From: an uncultured Clostridia bacterium
GTDB lineage: Bacteria; Bacillota; Clostridia; Christensenellales; UBA1242
Assembly: GCA_944349805.1 (NCBI GenBank)
Contig: CALVNP010000041.1
Coordinates: forward strand, 1-36,791
Direction of reading: 5' to 3'
DNA: 36,791 nucleotides
Shown: positions 8,565-16,457 of the stretch, piece by piece
Numbering within the stretch: position 1 is the stretch's first letter
Layout of the letters: each line of letters opens with the position of its first letter
The notes under the pieces: generated by a model
Database searches by the model: none
Told to the model about the DNA's origin: nothing
What the model saw: the letters and a program-made list of their open reading frames with translations, nothing else
Made by a program: the position numbers and the translations under genes

Positions 8565-9671
8565 ATGGAATATCAGGCACTATATAGAAAATATCGACCA
8601 AAAGACTTCTCTGAAATTGTGGGGCAGGAGCATATTACTAAGACGCTAGAAAATCAAGTTATTTCTGGCAAAATTTCTCACGCATATCTTTTTACAGGAA
8701 GCAGGGGAACAGGAAAAACCAGCACTGCAAAAATATTTGCAAAGGCGATAAATTGCGAACATAATAAAAATGGTTCACCTTGTATGAGTTGTGATGTTTG
8801 CAAGGCTCTTGAACAACCGTCAAACATTGACATAGTGGAAATTGATGCAGCTTCAAACAACAGAGTTGATGAAATTAGAGAATTAAGAGAAAATGTAAAA
8901 TTTTTACCTGTAAGTTGTAAGTATAAAGTCTATATTATAGACGAAGTTCATATGCTGACCGATAGTGCTTTTAATGCTCTTTTAAAAACACTTGAAGAAC
9001 CTCCAAAACATATTGTTTTTATTCTGGCAACAACGGAGGTTCATAAAATACCTGCAACAATATTGTCTAGGTGTATGAGGTTTGATTTTAAGCTTGTTCC
9101 TTTAAATGTTTTAAAAAACCATTTAAAATACATTTTTGACAAGGAACATATTTTATATGAGGAGGAAGCATTAACGGCAATAGCTTCGGCTGGACAAGGC
9201 AGTGTAAGGGACACGCTTTCTGTTGCAGATTGTATTGTGGCTTATACAAATGGAAATATAACTTTAAAGGCTGTGATGGAAATTTTAGGGCTTAATGATT
9301 ATAAAAGTATCTTAAGCTTAACTTATAAGCTATATGAAAAGAATCTTGGAGAATGTTTTGAAATTGTTAACAGTGTTGTGGAAAGTGGAAAAAATATGAG
9401 CGTATTTGCAAAGGACATAAGTGTCCATTTTAGAAATTTGCTTGTTATTAAAACACTATCTGACCCAAATTCCATTTTGGGATTGCCAACGGAAATTTTT
9501 GAAATGTACAAAAATCAAGCAGATAAAATTGAAGCATCTTGGTTGATTGAAAATTTAAAAATTTTTAGTTCTATTGAAGCTGATTTAAGATATTCATTAT
9601 CTCCAAAAATTTTGGTAGAAACGGCAATAATAAAGGCACTTGGTGAGTTTGATGTAAAAAAAAACGAATAA
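8565..9671 (+). CDS. dnaX: DNA polymerase III gamma subunit (unshifted product of dnaX)
   Basis: The zero-frame product from ATG 8565 is 368 aa. It carries the clamp-loader ATPase: YRKYRPKDFSEIVGQ at the N-terminus, Walker A GSRGTGKT at residues 45-52, zinc cysteines C64, C73, C76 and C79, Walker B YIIDEVHML near 120 and an SRC arginine-finger motif. It ends just after the collar/oligomerisation domain, at a TAA next to an A9 tract. That is where gamma ends in organisms that make gamma and tau from one gene. ATG 8547 lies inside the promoter and is rejected. The tau-specific domain continues in the -1 frame (next entries). ybaB and recR follow, the classic dnaX-ybaB-recR order. Confidence 0.93.
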   Translation: MEYQALYRKYRPKDFSEIVGQEHITKTLENQVISGKISHAYLFTGSRGTGKTSTAKIFAKAINCEHNKNGSPCMSCDVCKALEQPSNIDIVEIDAASNNRVDEIRELRENVKFLPVSCKYKVYIIDEVHMLTDSAFNALLKTLEEPPKHIVFILATTEVHKIPATILSRCMRFDFKLVPLNVLKNHLKYIFDKEHILYEEEALTAIASAGQGSVRDTLSVADCIVAYTNGNITLKAVMEILGLNDYKSILSLTYKLYEKNLGECFEIVNSVVESGKNMSVFAKDISVHFRNLLVIKTLSDPNSILGLPTEIFEMYKNQADKIEASWLIENLKIFSSIEADLRYSLSPKILVETAIIKALGEFDVKKNE

Positions 9672-9691
9672 TTCAGTCTGAAAAACTGAGT
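9642..9691 (+). promoter_or_regulatory. Programmed -1 frameshift / slippage signal in dnaX
   Basis: Three parts line up. An SD-like GGTGA lies at 9642-9646. An uninterrupted A9 run at 9656-9664 is read GTA AAA AAA AAC in frame 0, so A AAA AAA and A AAA AAC heptamers are both present. Six bases later comes a hairpin, ATTCAGT (9671-9677) with ACTGAGT (9685-9691). The gamma stop codon is at 9669-9671. A -1 shift, or one extra A in the RNA, joins frame 0 to the tau frame. Confidence 0.8.
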
Positions 9692-9997
9692 GTTAAAACA
9701 ATTTGGGGGAAGGTGGTTCTCTATTTAAGAGAAAACAAAAATGTTGCATTGCACGTTATATGTGGAGACATAACAGATGTGTCATTAATTGACGGGCGTC
9801 TTATTATCAAAACAAATGAACAGTATCTTTTTGATATTGTTTCCTCAAAAGAGAATGAGCAGGAAATAAAAAAAGCTATCAGTTGGCAAGGGCTGGATTT
9901 GGAATTAGAATTTGTAAAAACAAAAAAAGAGGAAGAACTTATTCAAGAAGATTTTAATAAGTTAAAAAATTTAGGAATAAAATTTAGAAAGGTTTAA
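9656..9997 (+). CDS. dnaX: tau-specific C-terminal part of DnaX, reached by -1 frameshift
   Basis: This frame is open from 9653 and has no convincing start of its own. From the slip site it reads K-K-K-R-I-I-Q and continues into TIWGKVVLYLRENKNVALH and an LIIKTNEQYLFDI segment. That pattern resembles the C-terminal domain of bacterial DnaX tau (W-x-x-V-x-x-L-K followed by a beta-rich module). Joining 8565-9664 to 9664-9997 gives a tau of 477 aa with almost no linker after the collar domain. The GTG at 9713 is too far into the domain to be a true start. A sequencing indel in the A9 run is the alternative explanation. Confidence 0.8.
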   Translation, partial: KKKRIIQSEKLSVKTIWGKVVLYLRENKNVALHVICGDITDVSLIDGRLIIKTNEQYLFDIVSSKENEQEIKKAISWQGLDLELEFVKTKKEEELIQEDFNKLKNLGIKFRKV

Positions 9998-10009
9998 AAG
10001 GAGTTATGT

Positions 10010-10342
10010 ATGAACGGATATAGAGGTGGATTTGGTGGTGGATTTGCTGGGGGTAATCTTGGCGCACTTATGAAACAAGCTCAAAAAATGCAGGAGGAAA
10101 TGGGAAAGGCTAGGGAAGAAATTAATTCCACTGAATTTACTGCAAGCGCAGGTGGTGGTATGGTGGAAACCATAATGCTTGGAGATAGAACGGTTAAATC
10201 CATAAAACTAAAACCAGAGGTTGTTGATCCAGATGATGTTGAAATGCTTGAAGACTTGATTGTGGCTTCTGTAAACGATTGTTTAAATCAAATTACAAAA
10301 ATGGAAAAAGAAAAATTGCCAGGAGCTAACATTGGATTATGA
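10010..10342 (+). CDS. ybaB: YbaB/EbfC family nucleoid-associated protein
   Basis: This 110-aa protein has the YbaB core (MKQAQKMQEEMGKAREE, then AGGGMVETIMLGDRTVKSI and PDDVEMLEDLIVASVNDC) preceded by a Gly-rich N-terminus of about 17 residues. YbaB proteins form DNA-binding dimers and are almost always encoded between dnaX and recR, as here. An AAAGGAG ribosome binding site precedes the start. The last four bases overlap the recR start (ATGA). Confidence 0.95.
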   Translation: MNGYRGGFGGGFAGGNLGALMKQAQKMQEEMGKAREEINSTEFTASAGGGMVETIMLGDRTVKSIKLKPEVVDPDDVEMLEDLIVASVNDCLNQITKMEKEKLPGANIGL

Positions 10343-10932
10343 GAAATTCTGAACCGATAGAAAAGTTGATTGCATCTTTTAGAGCTCTACCTGGTGTTGG
10401 TTATAAAACAGCAGAAAGATATGCCTATTATGTGGTAGATTCAGATATGAGTGAAGTTAAAGAGCTTGCAGAAAACATTTTAACAGCAAAGACGGAAACA
10501 AAATTTTGTAAGATTTGTGGTAGCTATACAAATAAAGATGTGTGTTCAATTTGTCAAAACAGAAGCGCTCAAACAATTTGTGTTGTTGCTTATCCAAAAG
10601 ATGTTGCAGTTATGGAAAAAGTAAAAAACTATGATGGAGTTTATCATATTTTAGGGGGAACGCTAAGTCCACTAGAAAACAGAGGTCCAGACGATTTAAG
10701 AATAAAAGAATTGTTGTCCAGAATTCGCACAGGAGATACTAAGGAAGTAATTGTTGCAACAAATCCTGATGTAGAGGGCGATGCAACTGCAATGTATATT
10801 GCAAAATTGCTTTCTCCACTTGGTGTTAAGGTTACAAGAATTGCACAAGGCGTTTCAATGGGGACAGACTTAGAGTATGCTGATGAAGTTACTCTTTCTA
10901 AGGCGCTGGAAGGTAGAATTGTTATAAGTTAA
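10339..10932 (+). CDS. recR: Recombination mediator RecR
   Basis: This 197-aa protein is full length for RecR. It has an N-terminal helix-hairpin-helix region (FRALPGVGYKTAERYAYY), a zinc-finger module (CKICGSYTN ... CSIC, residues 54-70), a Toprim domain starting at TICVVAYPKDVAVME, and the LGGTLSPLENRGPDDL and GMDLEYAD-like (here GTDLEYAD) signatures. RecR works with RecO and RecF to load RecA at gaps. It is translationally coupled to ybaB. Confidence 0.97.
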   Translation: MRNSEPIEKLIASFRALPGVGYKTAERYAYYVVDSDMSEVKELAENILTAKTETKFCKICGSYTNKDVCSICQNRSAQTICVVAYPKDVAVMEKVKNYDGVYHILGGTLSPLENRGPDDLRIKELLSRIRTGDTKEVIVATNPDVEGDATAMYIAKLLSPLGVKVTRIAQGVSMGTDLEYADEVTLSKALEGRIVIS

Positions 10933-10975
10933 AAATGTCAATAATGTCGAAAAAAATATTTTTTTAAAAAAGGTA

Positions 10976-11004
10976 TTTACAAATAAAAATTATTGTGTTA
11001 TAGT
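10976..11004 (+). promoter_or_regulatory. Promoter of the 74-aa solitary gene
   Basis: TTTACA (10976-10981), a 17-bp spacer and TATAGT (10999-11004). The transcript would start near 11011, giving a short leader with an AAGGGGG ribosome binding site. Confidence 0.7.
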
Positions 11005-11026
11005 ACTAATACTCGAAGGGGGAAAT

Positions 11027-11251
11027 ATGATTATTGGTTTAATTCCTTGTATGCTTGACATAATTGAAAAAAATGTTTATGCAGAAAATATAATTATTGC
11101 AGGCAATTTATCCTTTGATAAAACAAAAGAAGTTCCTGACTTTGAAAAAACTGCAAAAAAATATCAAAGTGTAAAGCATATTAAAGGTGTAAATGCTGAC
11201 AGAAAGTCTATTTATACCCGTAAAAACAATATTGTATACCCAGAGAGATAA
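11027..11251 (+). CDS. Small hypothetical protein, monocistronic
   Basis: This 74-aa protein follows a strong ribosome binding site (GAAGGGGGAAAT). The first 25 residues are moderately hydrophobic (IIGLIPCMLDII, then NIIIAG); the rest is Lys-rich and hydrophilic and ends in YTRKNNIVYPER. No family is recognised. Its own promoter and terminator make it an independently expressed unit, so a real gene is likely despite its size. Confidence 0.65.
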   Translation: MIIGLIPCMLDIIEKNVYAENIIIAGNLSFDKTKEVPDFEKTAKKYQSVKHIKGVNADRKSIYTRKNNIVYPER

Positions 11252-11281
11252 TTTCTTTTTCATTACTTTTTTTTAGAAAGG

Positions 11282-11305
11282 ACAGCTTTTTTAAGCTGTT
11301 TTTTC
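11282..11305 (+). terminator. Terminator of the 74-aa gene
   Basis: ACAGCTT (11282-11288), loop TTTT, AAGCTGT (11293-11299), then a T-rich run broken by one C. Confidence 0.88.
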
Positions 11306-11381
11306 TTTTTTAAAATCTTTGTTAAATTCTTTGCTTAAAATAAAGCTGGTGTGATATAATATTCAAACAGGAGAGTGTAAA

Positions 11382-11660
11382 GTGAACAAAAAAGAAACTA
11401 TGTATTTTGTTTATCCAGCTTACTTTTTATCAGATAATGGTGAAGTTGTTGTTAGTTTTCCAGACTTAGAGCTTGTTATTGAAGGAGATAGTTATGAGGA
11501 AGCTTTTTTGTTTGCTAAAAACTATTTAAAAGAATTTTTAAAGTATGCTGTAAAAAATGATTATGAAATTCCTAGTCCAACCTTGTATTCTGAATTGATA
11601 AAAGATGGAAGCAATGCAATGCTGGTTGATGCGTATGTATTTCCTGCTGAATTAAAATAA
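11382..11660 (+). CDS. HicB-like (UPF0150 fold) protein without a HicA partner
   Basis: This 92-aa protein uses a GTG start behind an AGGAGAG ribosome binding site. The pattern YPAYFLSDNGEVVVSFPDLE, then EEAFLFAKNYLKEFL and PSPT, is the partial RNase-H fold of the HicB antitoxin family. The C-terminal DNA-binding extension of longer HicB proteins is missing. No HicA toxin frame lies on either side, so it is probably an orphan with a regulatory or RNA-related role. It is flanked by two terminators. Confidence 0.75.
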   Translation: MNKKETMYFVYPAYFLSDNGEVVVSFPDLELVIEGDSYEEAFLFAKNYLKEFLKYAVKNDYEIPSPTLYSELIKDGSNAMLVDAYVFPAELK

Positions 11661-11663
11661 GCA

Positions 11664-11688
11664 AAAATGGACAACTTGTCCATTTTTT
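11664..11688 (+). terminator. Terminator after the HicB-like gene
   Basis: AAAATGGACA pairs with TGTCCATTTT around a 3-base loop, followed by a T run. Confidence 0.88.
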
Positions 11689-11712
11689 TATTTATAAAAC
11701 ACCTTTAATCTT

Positions 11713-11742
11713 TTTACATTTTTATATATTTTTTGTTAAAAT
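11713..11742 (+). promoter_or_regulatory. Hydrogenase promoter, apparently leaderless
   Basis: TTTACA (11713-11718), an 18-bp spacer and TAAAAT (11737-11742), with the ATG only 7 bases further at 11750. No ribosome binding site is present. Confidence 0.55.
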
Positions 11743-11749
11743 TATAACT

Positions 11750-12859
11750 ATGGAAATTAAAGAGCAAGAAAATTCTATAGAGTTAATTTTAAACGCAATC
11801 AACAATCCTAATTTAAGGGTTGTTTCTGCTTGTGCGCCATCAACAAGAGTTGCGATGGGGGAAATGTTTGGAATGGAAATAGGACTCAACTTAAAGGGCA
11901 AGCTTGTTACTGCTTTAAAAAAGTTGGGTTTTGATGATGTTTTTGATTTGGATTTTTCTGCCGATTTAACTGTTATGGAAGAAGCAAACGAGTTTGCACA
12001 TAGAGTTATAACAAATAAAAATTTACCACATTTAACATCTTGTTGTCCTGCCTGGGTTAAGTATGTAGAAAAGTTCTATCCAGAATTTATTAACAATATT
12101 TCCACAACAAAATCTCCACAGCAAATTTTCGGTGCAGTGATTAAAACCTATTATGCTGATATGTTAAAAATAAATCCTGAAAACATTTTTGTTGTATGTG
12201 TTATGCCTTGCTTAGCAAAAAGATTAGAAAGATTAAAAAAGGGAATTAATGTAAGTAAAAAACTTGATGTTGATGCCGTTTTGACAGTAAAAGAGCTTGG
12301 TGCCTTACTAAAGGACAAAAACATAGATTTTCCAAATCTTGAAGAAACTGAGTTTGACAAGGCGTTTGGTCTTGGTTCTGGTGGTGGTGTAATTTTTGGA
12401 ACTAGTGGTGGAGTTCTTAGTTCTGCCTTAAGAACTCTAAGTGCAAAGTTTAATGTTAAAGACATCAAATATTTAGATTATCAGATAAATAGGGGACTTG
12501 ATGGAATTAAAGAAGCAGAAATAAAACTTGGTGAAAAAAATTTAAAAGTCGTTTTAGCAAGTGGTCTTAACAATGCAAAAGAAATTTTAGAAAGAATTAA
12601 AAATGGAGAACATTTTGATTTTGTTGAAGTTATGGCTTGCCCTGGTGGTTGCGTAAACGGAACAGGTATGCCACAATATCCAAAGGAAATAAATAAACAA
12701 GACATAGTCAAAAAGCGTGCTAAAGGACTTTTTGATAGTGATTTAAAAAATCAAATAAAAGGTGCACACGACAATGTGCTTATAAAGAGTATATATTCAA
12801 ACTTTTTTGGTGAACCAAACAGCGAAAAAGCAAAGAAGATTTTGCATATAAAAAGATAA
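11750..12859 (+). CDS. [FeFe]-hydrogenase, H-cluster domain only
   Basis: This 369-aa protein is the catalytic large-subunit domain of [FeFe]-hydrogenase with all H-cluster ligands: L1 TSCCPAW (C98, C99), L2 MPCLAKRLE (C154, K157, E160) and L3 MACPGGC (C297, C301). The N-terminal STRVAMGEMFG motif is also present. C98 corresponds to the proton-relay cysteine. The usual N-terminal ferredoxin-like FeS domains and the small-subunit C-terminal segment are missing, so electrons must arrive from a separate ferredoxin. It could evolve H2, or act as a sensory or regulatory hydrogenase. Maturation genes (hydE, hydF, hydG) are not in the window. The gene is solitary. Confidence 0.88.
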   Translation: MEIKEQENSIELILNAINNPNLRVVSACAPSTRVAMGEMFGMEIGLNLKGKLVTALKKLGFDDVFDLDFSADLTVMEEANEFAHRVITNKNLPHLTSCCPAWVKYVEKFYPEFINNISTTKSPQQIFGAVIKTYYADMLKINPENIFVVCVMPCLAKRLERLKKGINVSKKLDVDAVLTVKELGALLKDKNIDFPNLEETEFDKAFGLGSGGGVIFGTSGGVLSSALRTLSAKFNVKDIKYLDYQINRGLDGIKEAEIKLGEKNLKVVLASGLNNAKEILERIKNGEHFDFVEVMACPGGCVNGTGMPQYPKEINKQDIVKKRAKGLFDSDLKNQIKGAHDNVLIKSIYSNFFGEPNSEKAKKILHIKR

Positions 12860-12864
12860 ATTAT

Positions 12865-12893
12865 TTGTTAATTTGAAGAATATATTATATACT
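12865..12893 (+). promoter_or_regulatory. Promoter of the CPBP-CPBP-tadA operon
   Basis: TTGTTA (12865-12870), a 17-bp spacer and TATACT (12888-12893), 35 bp upstream of the first gene. Confidence 0.6.
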
Positions 12894-12928
12894 GAACATA
12901 TACAATTTTTGCATTCTAAGGAGTTGTT

Positions 12929-13894
12929 TTGAAAAAATTTTATTACACAAAAACAGATAGTGGAAAAATATATTTATGGAGCATTTTAGTGCCTCAAGTT
13001 CTTGGTGCAATTTTTGTTATTTTTCTTTCAATGTTTGCAAAAACAGAGGAAGCTTATAAGTCTTTGTTGGAAAACACCTTTGTAAATATTTTAATTGTTA
13101 TGCTAGCACAAATTGGATTTTTAATTGTTTACACCATTTTCAACTTGAATGTGGACTATATCAAAGCAAGCAAAATAAACTTCAATTTAGGATGGAAAAA
13201 TGTTCTAATTTGTATTGTAATCGCTGTTGTGGGTGTTTTTGGTATAAATCCATTGATTTCTAGTTTTGACATCTTTTTAAATTATATAGGCTATGACCTT
13301 GCAACATCGTTGCCACTTCCACTTTCAAATTTTGGTTGGTTAATTTTAAATATATTGTTGTTGGCTGGTGTACCAGCAATTTTGGAAGAGTTGATTTTTA
13401 GGGGTGTTATTTTCAATGGATATAAAAAGCTAGGATCTATAAAGGCAATATTAATCTCTTCTGCACTTTTTGCACTTATACACGGGTCCCTGCAACAACT
13501 CTTGTTTCCTTTCCTTTTTGGCTTAATTTTAAGCTTTACAGCATACAAAACGGGAAGCGTAATTGCTCCTATGATAATTCATTTTATGAACAATGCAACT
13601 GTTGTTGTTTTAAATTATTTAAATTTCAACTTCGTAATTGATTTACCAACTTGGGCATTTGTGTTAATTTCAATATCAATATGCATAGTTGCATTTGTTG
13701 CTATCTGGTTGCTTGGAAAATTGTTGAAAAATGTTGACAAAGTGTATGTATTTTCGGAAGAAGAACAGTTGGAAATATTAAATATGAAAAATAATGAAGT
13801 TAACTCAAGCTTTCCAATTATTTTAGGAGTTGTTTTAGGAATAATATTTTTACTAATAGACATTTTGAGTGGATTGGGAGTTGTTGCATTATGA
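12929..13894 (+). CDS. CPBP family intramembrane glutamic endopeptidase (first of two)
   Basis: This 321-aa polytopic membrane protein of the CAAX-protease/bacteriocin-processing (CPBP/Abi) family carries the EELIFRG catalytic motif (about residues 155-161), followed by ALIHGSLQQ and HFMNNA, which supply the catalytic Glu and His residues. About eight hydrophobic segments are visible. The TTG start is set by AAGGAG at 12918-12923. It overlaps the second CPBP gene by 4 bp. Family members process prenylated or leader peptides, or act in stress or immunity to bacteriocins; the substrate here is unknown. Confidence 0.88.
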   Translation: MKKFYYTKTDSGKIYLWSILVPQVLGAIFVIFLSMFAKTEEAYKSLLENTFVNILIVMLAQIGFLIVYTIFNLNVDYIKASKINFNLGWKNVLICIVIAVVGVFGINPLISSFDIFLNYIGYDLATSLPLPLSNFGWLILNILLLAGVPAILEELIFRGVIFNGYKKLGSIKAILISSALFALIHGSLQQLLFPFLFGLILSFTAYKTGSVIAPMIIHFMNNATVVVLNYLNFNFVIDLPTWAFVLISISICIVAFVAIWLLGKLLKNVDKVYVFSEEEQLEILNMKNNEVNSSFPIILGVVLGIIFLLIDILSGLGVVAL

Positions 13895-15018
13895 AACAAA
13901 AAACGGATTTTTTTAATACATCAATTACATATTTTACATTAATAGTTTTATTTGTATTGGTAAGAATTTCAACATCGTTAAAACTTTTTGATTTTCTTGG
14001 TAGTGTTGGGAATTATTTGCTTAACGCATTAATTCAAATTGGCTTTATGTTTTTGCTTTCCACATTAATGTTTTCAGGCTTAAAAAAACAAAAACTAAAA
14101 CAAACATTTAAAGATTTTAGATTTAATAAAATAAACTTTAAAAGTGTTTTAATTTGTATTGGAATAGGAATTATTGTCTTTATTTTAAACATAGCAGTAT
14201 CATCATTTTTTAGCTTTATATTACAGCTTTTAGGGTATGGTTATTCCACAGGGGTATCTTCAGGTACAGTTTCTTACCCCTTTTGGCTCTTTATAGTATC
14301 TTTAATAACAACAGCTGTTTTACCAGGTTTTTGTGAAGAGGTCGCTCATAGGGGATTGCTTTTAAATGGTTTTAGGGACTTAGGTATGAAAAAGGCAATT
14401 TTGCTTTCAGCTCTTTTGTTTGGGCTTATGCATTTAAACATAGAACAGTTCTTTTATGCAACTTTAATAGGTGCGCTTTTAGGATTTTTAACAATATCAA
14501 CAAACAGTATTTTCCCTGCAATGATTGTTCATTTTATGAATAATGCAATAAGTGTGTACTTGGAGTTTGCAAGTGTTAATAAATTATTTCTAGGAGACTT
14601 TTTATCTAAAATTGGAGAGTTGGTATCAGGTTCAAATATGATTGTTGCAATGCTCATAATACTTTTGGTTTTAATGTGTGCAATATTTTTACTATGCTGG
14701 CTTGTTTATCTTCTGTTTAAACAAACAACAGGAAGAAAACTTGGAAATTTAGTAAACGATTTAAAAAGCAGTATTTGGGGAAGTCCAGCGCAAGATATAA
14801 ATAAAATACAACATAGTAAAGGGCAGGAAGAAGTTGTTATGGAAGAAAGTTCCTATAATCCCGTAAAGGAATTGTCAATTAAAATACCAACTGAGTATTT
14901 AGGAATAAATATAACGCAAACAAGAAGGCCTGCCTTTGTTGAAAAAATATTTTTGTATAGTACATTAATTTTGAGTATAAGCATAACAATATCAACATTT
15001 ATATGGGGAGTGTTATGA
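13891..15018 (+). CDS. CPBP family intramembrane glutamic endopeptidase (second of two)
   Basis: This 375-aa membrane protein is a paralogue of the preceding one: the catalytic motif is CEEVAHRG, followed by LMHLNIEQF and HFMNNA. After the protease domain it has a hydrophilic region of about 80 residues and a final C-terminal membrane helix, neither present in the first copy. The start overlaps the upstream stop (ATGA), and its own stop overlaps tadA in the same way. The pair probably arose by tandem duplication and may work as a heteromer. Confidence 0.88.
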   Translation: MKQKTDFFNTSITYFTLIVLFVLVRISTSLKLFDFLGSVGNYLLNALIQIGFMFLLSTLMFSGLKKQKLKQTFKDFRFNKINFKSVLICIGIGIIVFILNIAVSSFFSFILQLLGYGYSTGVSSGTVSYPFWLFIVSLITTAVLPGFCEEVAHRGLLLNGFRDLGMKKAILLSALLFGLMHLNIEQFFYATLIGALLGFLTISTNSIFPAMIVHFMNNAISVYLEFASVNKLFLGDFLSKIGELVSGSNMIVAMLIILLVLMCAIFLLCWLVYLLFKQTTGRKLGNLVNDLKSSIWGSPAQDINKIQHSKGQEEVVMEESSYNPVKELSIKIPTEYLGINITQTRRPAFVEKIFLYSTLILSISITISTFIWGVL

Positions 15019-15461
15019 AAGAAGTTTATATGCAACTTGCGTTAAATTTAGCTTTAATAGCTATGAAAAAGGACGAAGTTCCTGTTGGTTGCGTAATAGT
15101 AAAAGATGACAAAATAATTTCTAAAGCTTATAACACAAGGAATAAAACACAAAATGCAACAAATCATGCAGAAATCATAGCAATAAAAAAAGCTTGCAAA
15201 AAACTAAAATCTTGGCGTCTTGACAATGCAGAAATTTATGTAACCCTTGAACCTTGTCCAATGTGTGCTGGGGCGATTGCTAATGCGCGTATAAAAAAAT
15301 GTATTTTTGGAGCTTATGATAAGACATCAAGCAGTAATTTGACCAAAAATATCTTTGAAGATAAAAGATTAAACCATAAGGTTATATGTGAAGGTGGGGT
15401 ATGTCAAGATGAATGTTCAAAATTGCTGACAAGCTTCTTTCAAAACAAAAGAAAAAGTTAA
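15015..15461 (+). CDS. tadA: tRNA-specific adenosine deaminase TadA
   Basis: This 148-aa zinc deaminase has the motifs H51-A-E53 and P80-C81-P-M-C84, which bind zinc and supply the catalytic Glu. It converts A34 to inosine in tRNA-Arg(ACG). The ATG at 15015 is chosen over 15003 because GGGGAG at 15005-15010 is correctly spaced and it overlaps the upstream stop by 4 bp (ATGA). The length is typical. The link to CPBP proteases is positional only. Confidence 0.95.
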   Translation: MKEVYMQLALNLALIAMKKDEVPVGCVIVKDDKIISKAYNTRNKTQNATNHAEIIAIKKACKKLKSWRLDNAEIYVTLEPCPMCAGAIANARIKKCIFGAYDKTSSSNLTKNIFEDKRLNHKVICEGGVCQDECSKLLTSFFQNKRKS

Positions 15462-15517
15462 AGTACTTTACAAATTTGATGAAATATGATTTAATCATAA
15501 CGATATAGGAGAAAATA

Positions 15518-16384
15518 ATGAAAAAAATTGCAATAGCAACAGACTCAAATAGTGGAATAACACAAGTAGAAGCTAAAGAAAACAATATTTTTGTATTACC
15601 AATGCCATTTACAATTGGAGAAGAAGAATATTTTGAAGATATAAATCTTTCACAAGAAGAATTTTATGAAAAGTTAAAGAACAATGAAGATGTGTTTACA
15701 TCTCAGCCATCTTTAGGTGCACTTGAAGATTTTTGGGATTCTATTCTAAAAGAGTATGATGAAATCATATATATACCGATGTCTAGTGGACTTAGCAAAA
15801 GCTGTGAAAGTGCCCTCAATTTTGCGAATGAAGATAAGTATGCTGGAAAAGTGTTTGTAGTTGACAATCAAAGGATTTCTGTAACTCAAAAGGGAAGTGT
15901 TTATGAAGCAAAAAAATTTGCAGAGCTGGGCAAAACTGCTGAAGAAATTAAAGAAATTCTTTTAAATACAAAATTTGATAGCAGTATTTACATAATGGTC
16001 AACACTTTAAAATATTTAAAAAAGGGTGGAAGAGTAACTCCAGCTGGAGCTGCAATTGGAACTCTTTTAAATATAAAACCTGTTTTACAAATACAGGGTG
16101 GAAAACTTGATGCTTATAGAAAAGTTATGAGTGTCAAATCAGCTTGTCAAACAATGATAGAAGCAATAAAAAATGACTTAAATAACAGATTTAAAGATAT
16201 AAAATCAGAGATGAAATTGTGTATGGCATATACACATAACAAAGAAGCAATAGAAAAATTTAAAGAGGAAGTTTTAAGAGCTATACCCGATATACAATTC
16301 AGTTGGTGTGACCCACTATCACTAAGTGTGTCTTGTCATATTGGACCAGGAGCATTGGCTGTTGCACTATACAGAGAAATGTAA
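15518..16384 (+). CDS. DegV family protein (fatty-acid binding)
   Basis: This 288-aa protein has the DegV start MKKIAIATDSNSGIT, the TSQPSLGALEDFW motif near residue 60, IPMSSGLSKS, and the NTLKYLKKGGRV signature. DegV/FakB proteins bind fatty acids and present them to the kinase FakA for phosphorylation, feeding phospholipid synthesis. No FakA is present here. An AGGAGAA ribosome binding site precedes the ATG. Confidence 0.92.
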   Translation: MKKIAIATDSNSGITQVEAKENNIFVLPMPFTIGEEEYFEDINLSQEEFYEKLKNNEDVFTSQPSLGALEDFWDSILKEYDEIIYIPMSSGLSKSCESALNFANEDKYAGKVFVVDNQRISVTQKGSVYEAKKFAELGKTAEEIKEILLNTKFDSSIYIMVNTLKYLKKGGRVTPAGAAIGTLLNIKPVLQIQGGKLDAYRKVMSVKSACQTMIEAIKNDLNNRFKDIKSEMKLCMAYTHNKEAIEKFKEEVLRAIPDIQFSWCDPLSLSVSCHIGPGALAVALYREM

Positions 16385-16457
16385 TCATATTTTTTTAAGA
16401 ATTGGGTATTGACAAATCTTTAAATTTTTGCGACAATTCTTAAAGAAGGTGATTATT

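Noticed and set aside
9656-9664. dnaX break as a simple pseudogene or sequencing error
   Set aside because: Not excluded, but the break falls exactly at the gamma/tau boundary with slippery heptamers and a correctly spaced hairpin, and both halves are otherwise intact.
11382-11660. Complete HicAB toxin-antitoxin pair
   Set aside because: Only the HicB-like part is present; no HicA-sized frame with a double-stranded RNA-binding pattern lies on either side.
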